From Dasypus novemcinctus (taxonomy: Eukaryota > Chordata > Mammalia > Cingulata > Dasypodidae): a stretch of 64,000 nucleotides of DNA. The stretch covers positions 25,865,652 through 25,929,651 of the forward strand of contig NC_080702.1 in the NCBI RefSeq assembly GCF_030445035.2, in the 5' to 3' direction. Each line of letters opens with the position of its first letter. The stretch's first letter is position 1. This document shows, piece by piece, positions 11,998 to 21,179 of this stretch. The notes under the pieces were generated by a model. That model saw only the letters and a program-made list of their open reading frames with translations. It did no database searches and had not been told where the DNA came from. Both the position numbers and the translations under genes were made by a program.

Positions 11998-12908
11998 TTA
12001 CACTCTCCTCCAACTCTTCCTCTCCTGTTTTATTCCTTCCTGCAGAACTCCCTTTAGTATTTCTTGAAGGGCAGGATTCTTGTTGGCATACTCTTTCAAT
12101 TTCTTTTTATCTGTGAATATTTTGACCTCTCCATCATTTTTGAATGCTAGTTTAGCTGGATAGTATATTCTTGGTTGGAAATTTTTTTCTTTTAATACCT
12201 TGACTATATCATACCACTGCCTTCTTGCATCCATGGTTTCAGATGAGAAATCAGCACTTAATCTTATGAAGCCTCCCTTGTAGGTGATGGTTTTCTTTTC
12301 TCTTACTGCTTTTAGAATTTTCTCTTTGTCTTGAGCATTGGATAATTTGACAAGTATATGTATTGGGGTGGGCCTGTTGGGATTTATGATGTTTGGGGTG
12401 CATTGTGCTTCTTGGACATGTACATCCATCTCTCTCAGTAGATTTGGGAAGTTTTCAGCTATTATTTCCTGCAACACCCATGCTTTCTCCTTTCCCTTCT
12501 CTTCTCCTGCTGGGATGCCTATAATATGTATGTTTGTGCATTTTGCATTGTCATTCAGGACCCTAAGTCCTAGCTGGATTTTTTTCTATCTTTTCATTGA
12601 TCAGTTCTACTGTTTGATTTCAGATGTACTGTCTTCCACATCACTAATTCTCTCCTCTGCCTCTTCTAATCTGCTGCTATTTGCTGAGAGTGTATTTTTG
12701 AATTCTTAAACTGTGGTGTTCATCCCCATTATATCTGCTATCTTTTTGTGTATGTCTGCAATTTCCTCTCCAAATGATTTCTTCATATTGTTAATCTCTT
12801 CCTTTACTTCATTAAGTTGGTCTCTAATATATGTTTGAGATCTTTAATTGCTTGTCCACTGTTCTGCTCCCCTTCCTGGTTTTTAGTTTGTCCATTGGAT
12901 TCAGCCAT
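11998..12908 (-). pseudogene. L1-A ORF1 (RNA-binding chaperone), disrupted
   Basis: Antisense L1 ORF1 with its ATG near 12,906-12,908 (same MAESN start as L1-B) and its stop at 11,998. The open 3' part, 12,477 to 11,998, shows the RRM and C-terminal domain order of L1 ORF1p: AENFPNLLREMDVHVQEA, RPTPIHILVKLSNAQDKE, then SADFSSETMDARRQW and NPALQEILKGVLQE. The N-terminal coiled-coil half (12,480-12,908) contains stops and frame changes. ORF1p normally binds L1 RNA as a trimer; this copy is inactive. Confidence 0.88.
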
Positions 12909-14657
12909 GTTTTCCTGATTATTGGTTTAGTTTGTAGTTTTTGTTGCTGTCTAGTCACCATTTTATCTTGATGGGTTTAATCAGTTCCTTAGCTTCTTTG
13001 TCTAGTCTTGGGGATTAATTAGTTGTTGTTCTTGTGTAAGTGTTATGTCTTCTCTTTGTCACTTTGTTCTTCTTACTCTATTTTCTTGTTGCTGGCTAAG
13101 TTCACTTTGAAGGAAAATATTAGGGCCAGGGAAAGCAAATGACTAAGAAAAGAAAATGTGTAAAGTAGTATTGGTAATAAATGTTAACACAGCAACAATG
13201 TGAGATCTAGGAGAACGGATATTAGACTCATGTAAGTTGTGTAGAGTTATAGCAGTCAGTAGAGTACCTATGATGAGACAGTCAACTGAATATGGGGAGG
13301 AATATAGTATGAATTAAAAAGCCAGTGTTTTCATGAGAGAGGGAAAGAGAAAAGAAAGACAATATCAAGAGTGGAGAAAAGACAGAAAACAGAACAAAGG
13401 TAGTAGAAATTAAAAGTCAGACAATTTGGGGCCAAAGAAAGGGAGGTGGAATGTAAGTGAGACAGTAGATGATGGAGGATAGCAAGATATGGGGGAATGG
13501 GGATAGTGTCGGTGGCCAAAATCAATTCACACAGGAAAGAGGAAATGGAGGATGAGGAAATACAGCAAATGTGAAGCACTCCCTGTGGCACCTATTATAT
13601 AAATAAAATAAAATAAAATAAGAAGAAAAAGAGAGAAAAGAAAAAAAGAGAAGGAAAAAAGGGGGTGGTCAAAGAAAAGGGAAGGAAACAAGCAAGAGAA
13701 AGAAAAGGCAAAAAATATATAAATAAACAAAAAAGGACCTTGGGGGATAAAATGGGTGAAAAGACCAGGAGATAATGCAATATTACCAACCAAGAAAAAA
13801 GAAAAAAGAAGAAAAGAAAAAAAACACAAATGCCTAGGGCTAGGATAATCAAGGACCTCAGATGGACCTCAGGGAGCAGGGGATTCAGGGATGGGAAGTC
13901 TGTGATATTACAGACTCAAGGTGTGTGAGTCTCTGGAGTGTGGGCCACCAGGGTTTAGGGGACACAGACCTGGGAACCAGACATCTGGTTAACAGGGGTC
14001 CTGGGAGCACCACAACACAACACAGCCATCAGGGATCCCCACAGCTGGGTGCCAGCCCTAGGGGGATGGGTCCTGCCTGCAGATTCTGAGCTCCATGTCA
14101 GAAACCCAAAATTCCACCTCTCACAATAATCTCTTCTGTCACTGTCTCACCAAATTGACTTCCAGACACCTCCTGCCCTGCTAGCCCACAAAACAGACTG
14201 CTGGTGGTGGTGCTGCACTAAACAGAGTTCAGGGACCACCGCAGATGGGCTGCCAGCCTAGGGGGAAGGATTCCTCTTAGAATTTCTGACCTCCCTGTCA
14301 GAAACCAAAAGTTCCACCTCTTGCAAGAATCTCCTCCATCACTGTCTCACCAAATCGATTTCCAGCCACCTCCTGCCCTGGAAGCCCCTGAAACAGCCTG
14401 CTTAGGGCTTGCAAACTCCCCAGCACAGCAAGGCCTCTAGGAATCACCACTGCCCGGCAGCAAGCCCCTGGGGGAAGCATCCCTCACACAACACCCACCT
14501 CCGTGAAAGAGACCCAACATTCTACCTCTTACAAGAATCTTCTCTGTCACCATCCCACTAAATTGATATCCAGACACCTCCTGGCCTGCAAACACCCAAA
14601 ACATCCTGGTCCAGCAGGACTCCAACCCTACTCAGCTGCTTCTTTGCAGGAGAGATT
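12909..14657 (-). promoter_or_regulatory. L1-A 5'UTR, main part
   Basis: The L1-A 5'UTR runs from the ORF1 start towards higher coordinates and corresponds to L1-B 36,850-38,843. It has a purine-rich stretch at 13,592-13,830 (polypyrimidine in the L1 sense) and a GC-richer block at 14,090-14,640 built of units about 200 bp long, marked by CCCAAAACATCC at 14,595, CCTGAAACAGCCTG near 14,387 and CACAAAACAGACTG near 14,187. L1 5'UTRs hold the internal RNA polymerase II promoter. This one is cut at 14,657 by the GPCPD1 retrocopy. Confidence 0.75.
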
Positions 14658-14671
14658 ATAAGGTGCACTCA
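14658..14671. repeat. Target-site duplication of the GPCPD1 retrocopy, left copy
   Basis: ATAAGGTGCACTCA, repeated exactly at 18,186-18,199. The same word lies uninterrupted in L1-B (reverse complement around 36,858-36,873), so the two copies are a true duplication of L1 5'UTR sequence. The cut context on the opposite strand (TTAT/AATC) is a fair match to the TTTT/AA preference of L1 endonuclease. Confidence 0.95.
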
Positions 14672-14870
14672 GTGGCGCTGCTTCCTGCCGCTGGGTGCTG
14701 CTGCAGCCGCCTGGGGGAGTGTTGGCGAGGCTCGCCCACGGCCCGGCCCTCGCCCCACGGCGGCCTGCCAGGTGCGGTGGCACGCGGGCGCGGTGGCCTC
14801 CACCTGGCAGGCCAGGCCAGCAAGCACGCCGGCGGGACCAGCGGCCTGGACTTTTGTGCGGACAGCATCC
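14672..14870 (+). other. CpG-rich leader carried by the retrocopy
   Basis: A strongly GC- and CpG-rich block in an AT-rich region. It sits at the 5' end of the GPCPD1 retrocopy, ahead of the coding part, and is best read as the transcribed 5'UTR of the parent's CpG-island first exon. It does not occur in the uninterrupted L1-B 5'UTR. Short open frames here are by-products of base composition. It could act as a promoter element at its new site, but nothing in the sequence proves that. Confidence 0.7.
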
Positions 14871-15321
14871 TAAAATAAATCCATCAGAAGGACACCTTCT
14901 CAGGTTACCTTCGCCATAAGAGGAACTCTTTTACCAGGAGAAGTTTTTGCAATATGTGAAGCTGCGATGCTTTGGGAAACTGGAATCCTCAAAATGCTGT
15001 GGCTTTTCTCCCAGAGAATGAGACAGGTGAAAGCATGTCATGGAAAGCAGCCATTGTGCTCAGCAGAGGAGTGTCAGTTCAGTATCGGTACTTCCAAGGG
15101 TGCTTTTTAGAGCCAAAGGTACTCTGTATTGTGTACACATGTACCGTGTGATGATGCAGGGGCTGCCACGACTCTCGGTGGTCCATGTCAAGTCATAGTT
15201 CACAAGTGGGAGACTCATCTACAGCCATGATCAATAACCCCTTTAGAAAGTGAAATTGTTATTGACGATGGACTGTTTGGAATCCACAATGGTGTTGAAA
15301 CTCTGGATTCTGGGTGGCTGA

Positions 15322-16941
15322 CGGTGTCAGACTGAAATAAGATTATGTTTGCATTATTCTGAAAAACCTCCCGTCTCAATAACCAAGAAAAAATTTAAAA
15401 AATCTAGATTTAGGGTCAAGCTGACATTAGAGGGTCTGGAGGAAGATGGCGATGATAGGGTATCCCCCACTGTTCTTCACAAAATGTCAAACAGCCTGGA
15501 GATAGCCTTGATAAGCGACAGTGAGTTCAAGTGCCGGCATTCCCAGCCTGAGTGTGGGTACGGCCTGCAGCCTGACCGCTGGACGGAGTATAGCATCCAG
15601 ACAGTGGAGCCCAATAACCTGGAACTCATCTTTGACTTTTTTGAGGAAGACCTCAGTGAACCTGTGGTTCAGGGCGACGCTCTTCCTGGACATGTGGGGA
15701 CAGCGTGTCTCTTGTCATCCACTATTGCCGAGAGTGGGAAGAGTGCTGGAATTCTTACTCTTCCCATCATGAGCAGGAATTCCAGGAAAACAATAGGCAA
15801 AGTGAGAGTGGACTATATAGTCATTAAGCCTTTGCCGGGATACGATTGTGACATGAAATCTTCGTTTTCCAAGTACTGGAAGCCGAGAATACCCTTGGAT
15901 GTTGGACATCGAGGTGCATGGAACTCTACAACAACTGCCCAACTTACTAAAGTTCAAGAAAATACTATTGCTTCTTTAAGAAATGCTGCTAGTCATGGTG
16001 CAGCATTTGTAGAATTTGATGTACATCTTTCGAAAGATTTTGTGCCTGTGGTATATCATGATCTTACCTGTTGTTTGACTATGAAAAAGAAATTCGATGC
16101 TGATCCAGTTGAATTATTTGAAATTCCAGTAAAGGAATTAACATTTGACCAACTCCAGTTGTTAAAGCTCGCTCATGTGACCGCATTAAAATCTAAAGAT
16201 CGGAAAGAATCTGTGATTGAGGAGGAAAATTCCTTCTCTGAAAATCAGCCATTTCCTTCTCTTAAGATGGTTCTAGAATCTTTGCCAGAAGCTGTAGGCT
16301 TTAATATAGAAATAAAGTGGATTTGCCAACAAAGGGATGGCATGTGGGATGGTAACTTGTCAGCATACTTTGACATGAACCTGTTTTTGCATATAATTTT
16401 AAAAACTGTTTTAGAAAATTCTGGAAAGAGGAGAATAATCTTTTCTTCATTTGATGCAGATATTTGCACAATGGTTCGGCAAAAGCAGAACAAATATCCC
16501 ATATTATTTTTGACTCAAGGAAAATCTGATATATATCCTGAACTCATGGACCTCAGGTCGCGGACAACCCCCATTGCAATGAGCTTTGCACAGTTCGAGA
16601 ATCTACTGAGCATAAGTGCACACACCGAAGACCTGCTCAGAAACCCCGCCTACGTCCAGGAGGCCAAAGCGAAGGGGCTCGTCCTGTTCTGCTGGGACGA
16701 CGACACCAATGACCCTGAGAACCAGAGGAAGCTGAAGGAGCTGGGAGTCAGTGGTCTAATTTATGACAGGATATATGATTGGATGCCCAAACAGCCAAAT
16801 ATATTCCAAGTGGAGCAGTTGGAGCGCCTGAAGCAGGAGCTGCCAGAGCTTAAGAACTGCCTGTGTCCCGCTGTGAGCCGCCTTGGTCCCTCACCCGTGT
16901 GGGGAGCCGGATCTCCACGTGGACGCCAACGGCGTGGATAA
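15322..16941 (+). CDS. Long open frame kept in the GPCPD1 retrocopy (GDPD domain)
   Basis: The frame is open from 15,322 to the TAA at 16,939. The first in-frame ATG is at 15,484, giving 485 codons. It keeps the linker and the whole glycerophosphodiester phosphodiesterase domain: VGHRGAW (about 15,901), QENTIAS, EFDVHLSKDFVPVVYHD with the acidic pair and second histidine (16,012-16,062), FNIEIKW (16,300) and the C-terminal WDDDTNDPE strand. In the human protein the first motif is HRGAG, so G to W beside the catalytic histidine is odd. The CBM20 module is lost and the C-terminus altered. Either recent decay or a domain-only retrogene; no evidence of expression is visible. Confidence 0.35.
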   Translation, partial: RCQTEIRLCLHYSEKPPVSITKKKFKKSRFRVKLTLEGLEEDGDDRVSPTVLHKMSNSLEIALISDSEFKCRHSQPECGYGLQPDRWTEYSIQTVEPNNLELIFDFFEEDLSEPVVQGDALPGHVGTACLLSSTIAESGKSAGILTLPIMSRNSRKTIGKVRVDYIVIKPLPGYDCDMKSSFSKYWKPRIPLDVGHRGAWNSTTTAQLTKVQENTIASLRNAASHGAAFVEFDVHLSKDFVPVVYHDLTCCLTMKKKFDADPVELFEIPVKELTFDQLQLLKLAHVTALKSKDRKESVIEEENSFSENQPFPSLKMVLESLPEAVGFNIEIKWICQQRDGMWDGNLSAYFDMNLFLHIILKTVLENSGKRRIIFSSFDADICTMVRQKQNKYPILFLTQGKSDIYPELMDLRSRTTPIAMSFAQFENLLSISAHTEDLLRNPAYVQEAKAKGLVLFCWDDDTNDPENQRKLKELGVSGLIYDRIYDWMPKQPNIFQVEQLERLKQELPELKNCLCPAVSRLGPSPVWGAGSPRGRQRRG

Positions 16942-18145
16942 CGTGGAGAAGGCGTAGCCTGCACCGCCGAGGCCGTTCCCACGTTGGCACGGGCGAGCGC
17001 TGCTCCTCTCTGCCTTTCAGGTGTCTCGGCCAATGAAACGATAATGACGCGTTTTACGCTTTCACTACAGCTTGCTAGAATTCCAAGTATGCTACTTAAA
17101 TCACTTGGCCAGGTATAATTACCAGTCAGTCTCTTTACAATGAAAAGATTTATTGCTTGGTAAATATTTTAAACGAAATATGTAAATCTATAATGTTAAA
17201 CAGATGTACATTAAAAACATTGAACTTGGAAATTAAAATATTATATAAATTTCTCATATTTATACTTGTTGCAGCTTTTCATTTGATCAGGTTTGAAATC
17301 TTTAGCACATGAGGAAATGACTATGCATAATTATACCTGACCATGGAAAACATAAGTACCTCAAATGCATGCATTTGCACTGGTGATTCCAACTGCACAA
17401 ATCTTTGTGCCAACTGTGTGTATCTGTATTTTTACGTGGATCGACATGCACATGTCCCATTTTCATTCAGTATCCACCTTGAGGCTGCTGCCGTTTTACC
17501 ACTTGACCAACGTTTTACCACGTTGACAACCAACGCCTGTGTAAACAGCCTGGAGGTGAAGCTTGGCAACATGTTTCATAAGTCTTTCAAAAGTTGTTTT
17601 GCATAAATGTTAAAATTTCAAAATGCTGCAGGGTATTTAATGTATAAAATATCAGTAATAGGGTGTATGCTTGCATACTTATGTAAAGTAGATCACAATG
17701 TATAAATTCTACTCAGTGCATGCTTTAGGTTTTAAGCATGAAATTGGACGTGTTTACTCTTAAGTCCTTGCATCTGTGGTGCTAGGTGAGTGTGAGAAGG
17801 TGTCAAGGACTGAAAATATTTTGTTGCCTAAAAAAAGCCTGTTTGTAGGTATTTTAAATTTGCTTATTATATTTTAAGTGTCTCTCACTACCTATTACAC
17901 ACCATTGCTTTGAGGGTTTATATTGTGTGTATGTTGTATAGTACTCTCCATGCAGGAAAAAAGAAAAGTCCTGAATTCTCATATTGGTATTCCTTATTGG
18001 TTAATGTATATCATGCATGTAATTTATTCAGAAATGTAGAAGCTCTTACTAAGTGTATGTGCATGTTTTTAGAATTATACTGCTGAGCTTTCTTTCATTA
18101 GAAGCAGATTGTTTTGACATAATTGTAACTTAAGGATGAATGTTA

Positions 18146-18186
18146 AATAAAATAACAAATTTGTTTTCTTCATTAAAAAAAAAAAA
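18146..18186 (+). terminator. Polyadenylation signal and A-tail of the retrocopy
   Basis: AATAAA at 18,146-18,151 is followed 23 bases later by a run of 12 A (18,175-18,186). The last A merges into the right-hand TSD copy at 18,186-18,199. This is the 3' boundary expected from L1-driven reverse transcription of a polyadenylated mRNA. Confidence 0.9.
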
Positions 18187-18199
18187 TAAGGTGCACTCA

Positions 18200-18230
18200 C
18201 TCAGATGCCATTTTGCCCCACCTCCCCTTT
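18200..18230 (-). mobile_element. L1-A 5' terminus, beyond the retrocopy
   Basis: Reverse complement reads GGGGAGGTGGGGCAAAATGG followed by CATCTGAGTGAGTG, joining in register with 14,657 once the retrocopy and one TSD are removed. The other full 5' ends here (L1-B at 36,825, L1-C at 26,985) start with the same GAGG..GGGC..ATGG pattern, so this is the true 5' end of L1-A. Confidence 0.75.
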
Positions 18231-18239
18231 TGCCCATTT

Positions 18240-18647
18240 TTACTTTATTTTACTTTTTAAAAATTTTTAAAAAGATTTATTTTTTATTTATTTTCCTCCC
18301 CTTCCCCCCACCATTGTCTGCTCTCTGTGTCCATTTGCGTTATCCAGCAGCACTGGGAAACTGTGTCTCTGTTTTGTTGCATCATCTTGTGTCAGCTCTC
18401 TGTGTGTGTGGTGCCACTCCTGGGTGGGCTGCACTTTTTTCACATGGTGCAGCTCTCTTTGTGGGGCACACACCGTGCATGTGGTGCATCACTACGTGGG
18501 GATGCCCCTGTGTGGTACAGCACTCTTTGCATGCAGCAGCGCTGCGCATGGGCCAGCTAACCACATGGGTCAGGAGGCCCTGGGGCTCAAACCCCGGACC
18601 CTCCATATGGTAGACCAACACTATCAGTTGAGCCACGTCTGTTTCCC
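18240..18647 (-). mobile_element. DAS-type SINE, long form
   Basis: Antisense tRNA-derived SINE. Its tail side lies at 18,240-18,300 and its head near 18,640, with a diverged B box (GGCTCAAACCCC) around 18,587. Flanked by the 9-bp repeat TGCCCATTT (18,231-18,239 and 18,648-18,656), which looks like its TSD. More diverged than the copies at 48,520 and 53,706, so older. Such elements are RNA polymerase III transcripts moved by L1. Confidence 0.85.
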
Positions 18648-18659
18648 TGCCCATTTAAA

Positions 18660-19080
18660 AATATATACTTTTTAATTAAAAAAAAGATACTTAGATTACA
18701 TAAATGTAACAAAAAATTTAGAGAATAATAAAAAATAATGAAATACATTAAAAATTTTAACAGTGTGCCTTTCATCACTGTAAGATCTGTTGTTCTATAT
18801 GTACAGTGACATTTTCTTCCATTTATTCCCCCACTGTTTTACTTTTTTCATTTTGTCCTTAGAGAAGTTTTAGGTTACAGATAGGTCATGTACCAAATAC
18901 AAGGGACTCCCATATACCCAACATTCTCCCCTTTCCTCCTCTTCCCGTTAATAACATTTTATATGTGAAAAGTATGTTTGTTACAACTGATGTACAAATA
19001 TTGAAACATAGCTACGAACCATAGTAAGTGGTTTACATTATCCCAAATTTAATTTTTTTTATTTTTAAAAATTTTTATTG
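18660..19080 (-). mobile_element. Old L1 3'UTR fragment
   Basis: Antisense copy with 'gtgcctttcatcactgtaag', 'gttttaggttacagatagg' and 'actgatgtacaaatattga', in the same order as the L1-D 3'UTR at 61,510-61,770. AT-rich and non-coding. Confidence 0.65.
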
Positions 19081-19084
19081 GCTT

Positions 19085-19203
19085 CATTTTTAAAGGAGGT
19101 TTAGATCACAGAATGGTTACAGCTGTGGCAGGGGAGGGTCATTGATGCAGGGTGTCAGTGATGGGGGCTCCATGGGAGGAAGCTCACCTGGGCCCATATA
19201 TAA
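19085..19203 (+). mobile_element. Old L1 3'UTR, left of the class II provirus
   Basis: Plus-strand L1 3'UTR: 'ggcttcatttttaaaggag' and 'tagatcacagaatggtta' match L1-B 44,820-44,860, and 'gcagggtgtcagtgat' matches the reverse of 4,115-4,140. Its last six bases, ATATAA (19,198-19,203), are the provirus TSD. The same element resumes at 20,246. Confidence 0.65.
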
Positions 19204-19621
19204 TGCTGAGACCTGCTCAGCAATAGGTTGGCTTGAATGGAAGGTGATGCAAAGCATTAGAAATAAAGAGACAGAAAGACACAAGAGGGAAAATAAAGAT
19301 GGAACCAGGGAACTCACAGCCTCTGGAACTGAGAACCTTGACCCCAGTTTCCACATTGTATTTATTAGCAATTACAAAGCAGTACCTATCCATGTTTACT
19401 TTCAAGGCTGTTTGTTATTACAACTGAAACATTTAGAATAATAGGGAACAGGCCATACAAAATTCAAATGCCTCCTCATGCCAACAATTTTCATGCTGAC
19501 AAGACAGTGTTCCATCTAGTCAAGGCCCAGTGTTCCTAAGCCCACACTTCTTATCTGTATTATGGAAAGATTTTAACTTCAAGCCAGGTTCCCACGTTCA
19601 GATTCAAGCTATTTTCCCACA
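19204..19621 (-). mobile_element. 3' LTR of a class II (HML-like) endogenous retrovirus
   Basis: In the minus sense this 418-bp LTR begins TGTGGGAAAATAGCTTG and ends GGTCTCAGCA (TG...CA). It has an AATAAA near 19,366 in that sense and a T/C-rich region by 19,260. A polypurine tract and Env sequence lie just upstream, and a six-base TSD follows. Six-base duplications and TGTGGG LTR starts are characteristic of betaretrovirus-like class II elements. Confidence 0.85.
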
Positions 19622-20219
19622 TTTCCCCCTTCTTGTTTTTGTAAAGTAATGAATACAGTTCCGGAGGTTTTTTGTTGTACTAATCCCGGAGGGTTTGTAG
19701 CGTGTATCTGAGGACTAAATTACATACAAAACAGAGAGGAACAGATAATATACTTCCTAGAAGACACCCCTCCCCGACTCTTAATCCATATCATAGGGTT
19801 CAGGGATCTTAATCCATCTGCAATTCCTGTCATAGTTTGCGAGGCAGAAAGCAATTGCAAATGAGCATGTTGAATGCTTGTTTTTTGGGCTTGTAATTGA
19901 GAAATATCTAAACTTTAAATTGTTTTTATGACCATGCAAATTATATTTCACTATTCCGCAGGAATATCACTACTATTATATACATAGGGGGTCACACAAA
20001 ACTAGATATATTCCAGTCACATTGTAGGCATAAGCTAATATTTACATTTTGTAATTCTTTTCTAAGCTCAAAACTGCATTTTATACATAATCTATAACTG
20101 CAGTAGATTATACAATGACAAAGAAGACATCCAACTAGCAGACATTTAATGAATAGCCCGTTTCTCATGGTCTTTTAATTCCCAACCAGCAAGGCTATAT
20201 AGCCTGTACTCGATAAAAA
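19622..20219 (-). pseudogene. Class II ERV env 3' remnant and polypurine tract
   Basis: The polypurine tract is the complement of 19,622-19,631 and sits directly against the LTR. Upstream, the minus strand encodes a stretch of the transmembrane subunit C-terminus: a GLRSLNPMIWIK motif at about 19,775-19,815, then a membrane-spanning region now broken, and a Lys/Gly-rich tail ending at the LTR as in HML-type proviruses. Frame changes and stops occur throughout, and gag, pol and most of env are absent. Non-functional. Confidence 0.75.
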
Positions 20220-20239
20220 ATTCAAGCTATTTCCCCACA
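20220..20239 (-). mobile_element. Remnant of the 5' LTR of the class II provirus
   Basis: In the minus sense, TGTGGGGAAATAGCTTGAA equals the first bases of the 3' LTR (one mismatch) and then switches straight to env sequence. ATATAA follows at 20,240-20,245 and matches the copy at 19,198-19,203. So only about 20 bases of the 5' LTR survive, yet both ends of the integration are preserved. Confidence 0.85.
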
Positions 20240-20245
20240 ATATAA

Positions 20246-20680
20246 GGCATATAAATGTTTTCAAGTGTTCATGTGGCTTTGTCACTGAGGGTGTAGATTC
20301 ACACAATACTGAAGGAATATTAAATCCCCATCCTGGGGAGCTCTGCCACATTCTCTAATAGATCAGCAAGAATCCCCTGAGTGCAGGGGCAATGACTAGT
20401 GAAGGAGGATGGTCCATTGACAGGCCCTTGATATTGGTGACTGTGCATATGAACATTTACTCTTGAAATAGAATGCCTAGTATTATAGGGTGCCTAAGAG
20501 TTGCCTCCTGGGAGCCTCCTTGTTGCTTAAATGTGACCTCTAAGCCAAACTCAGCAAATAAATACATTACCTTTCCCCCAATATGGAACATGACTCCCAG
20601 ATGCAAACCTCCCTGGCACCAAGGGATTACTACCAACCACCAACTAGCAATGCAACTGGAGAAAGGCCTTGACCAAAAGG
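20246..20680 (+). mobile_element. Old L1 3'UTR, right of the class II provirus
   Basis: Continues the L1 of 19,085-19,203. 'ggtgcctaagagttgcctcc', 'ttgctTaaatgtgacctc' and 'catgactcccagatgc' follow L1-B 45,188-45,310 in the same order. Diverged, so this L1 predates the provirus sitting in it. Confidence 0.7.
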
Positions 20681-20684
20681 GGGA

Positions 20685-21075
20685 AAGGCAATGCATTTAC
20701 ATGCTGAGATTGGCTTAGAGACTGGCCACATTTGAGCAACATGGAATCTCTCAGGAGGTAACTCTTAGGCACCCTGCAGCTCTAGGCCTAGTTGAAATTT
20801 CAAGCACACAGGCTCATAAGCATAGTCATCAGTATCAACGGCCCATCATTGGACCATCCTTCTATATATAATTCATGCAGTGTAGCAGTGCTCCAAAATG
20901 AATTCATCAAATGCAATGAATGTGCCACAATGATGAAAGAGGTTGTTGATGTGGGAGGAGTGGGTGTGTGTGTGGAGTATATGGGAACCTTTTATATTTT
21001 TTAATGTAACATTTTTTGTGATTTTTGTATCTTTTTTAAAAAGGCAATTAAAAATTTGCAAAAAAAAAAAAATCA
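20685..21075 (+). mobile_element. 5'-inverted (twin-primed) L1 3' end
   Basis: 20,685-20,835 is minus-strand 3'UTR ('gaaaggcaatgcatttaca', 'tctcaggaggtaactcttag'), while 20,865-21,060 is the plus-strand 3' terminus ending in an A run at 21,060-21,072. Opposite halves with the poly(A) on the outer side of the non-inverted half is the hallmark of twin-primed L1 integration. Confidence 0.65.
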
Positions 21076-21179
21076 AGAACTAAAAGAGAAAAAAAGAAGA
21101 AGAAAAAAAGACTTATTGCCCTTAAGGGGACATGGAAGTGTGACCACAGGGGAAAGTGTGTGGGAATAAAGACATCTCA

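Larger units (their letters stand above)
14672..18185 (+). pseudogene. GPCPD1: Processed retrocopy of GPCPD1 (glycerophosphocholine phosphodiesterase)
   Basis: Intron-free copy of the mRNA of GPCPD1/GDE5, a cytosolic enzyme that splits glycerophosphocholine into choline and glycerol-3-phosphate. It has a GC-rich 5'UTR, a coding part with an N-terminal CBM20 starch-binding-like module (14,889-15,320) and a C-terminal GDPD domain (15,890-16,860), a long 3'UTR, AATAAA at 18,146 and an A run at 18,175-18,186. A 14-bp TSD brackets it. Damage: start codon is AGG (14,889), 1-nt loss near 14,958, 52 extra bases at 15,119-15,170, CGA to TGA at 15,228, 1-nt gain near 15,323, 1-nt loss near 16,905 that replaces the last residues. 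It lies opposite to L1-A, inside its 5'UTR. Identification is by recognition of the protein. Confidence 0.95.

Noticed and set aside
14663-14919. Overlapping Arg/Ala/Pro-rich frames in the CpG-rich block
   Set aside because: The block is the 5'UTR of the GPCPD1 mRNA; frames on both strands are expected from high GC content.
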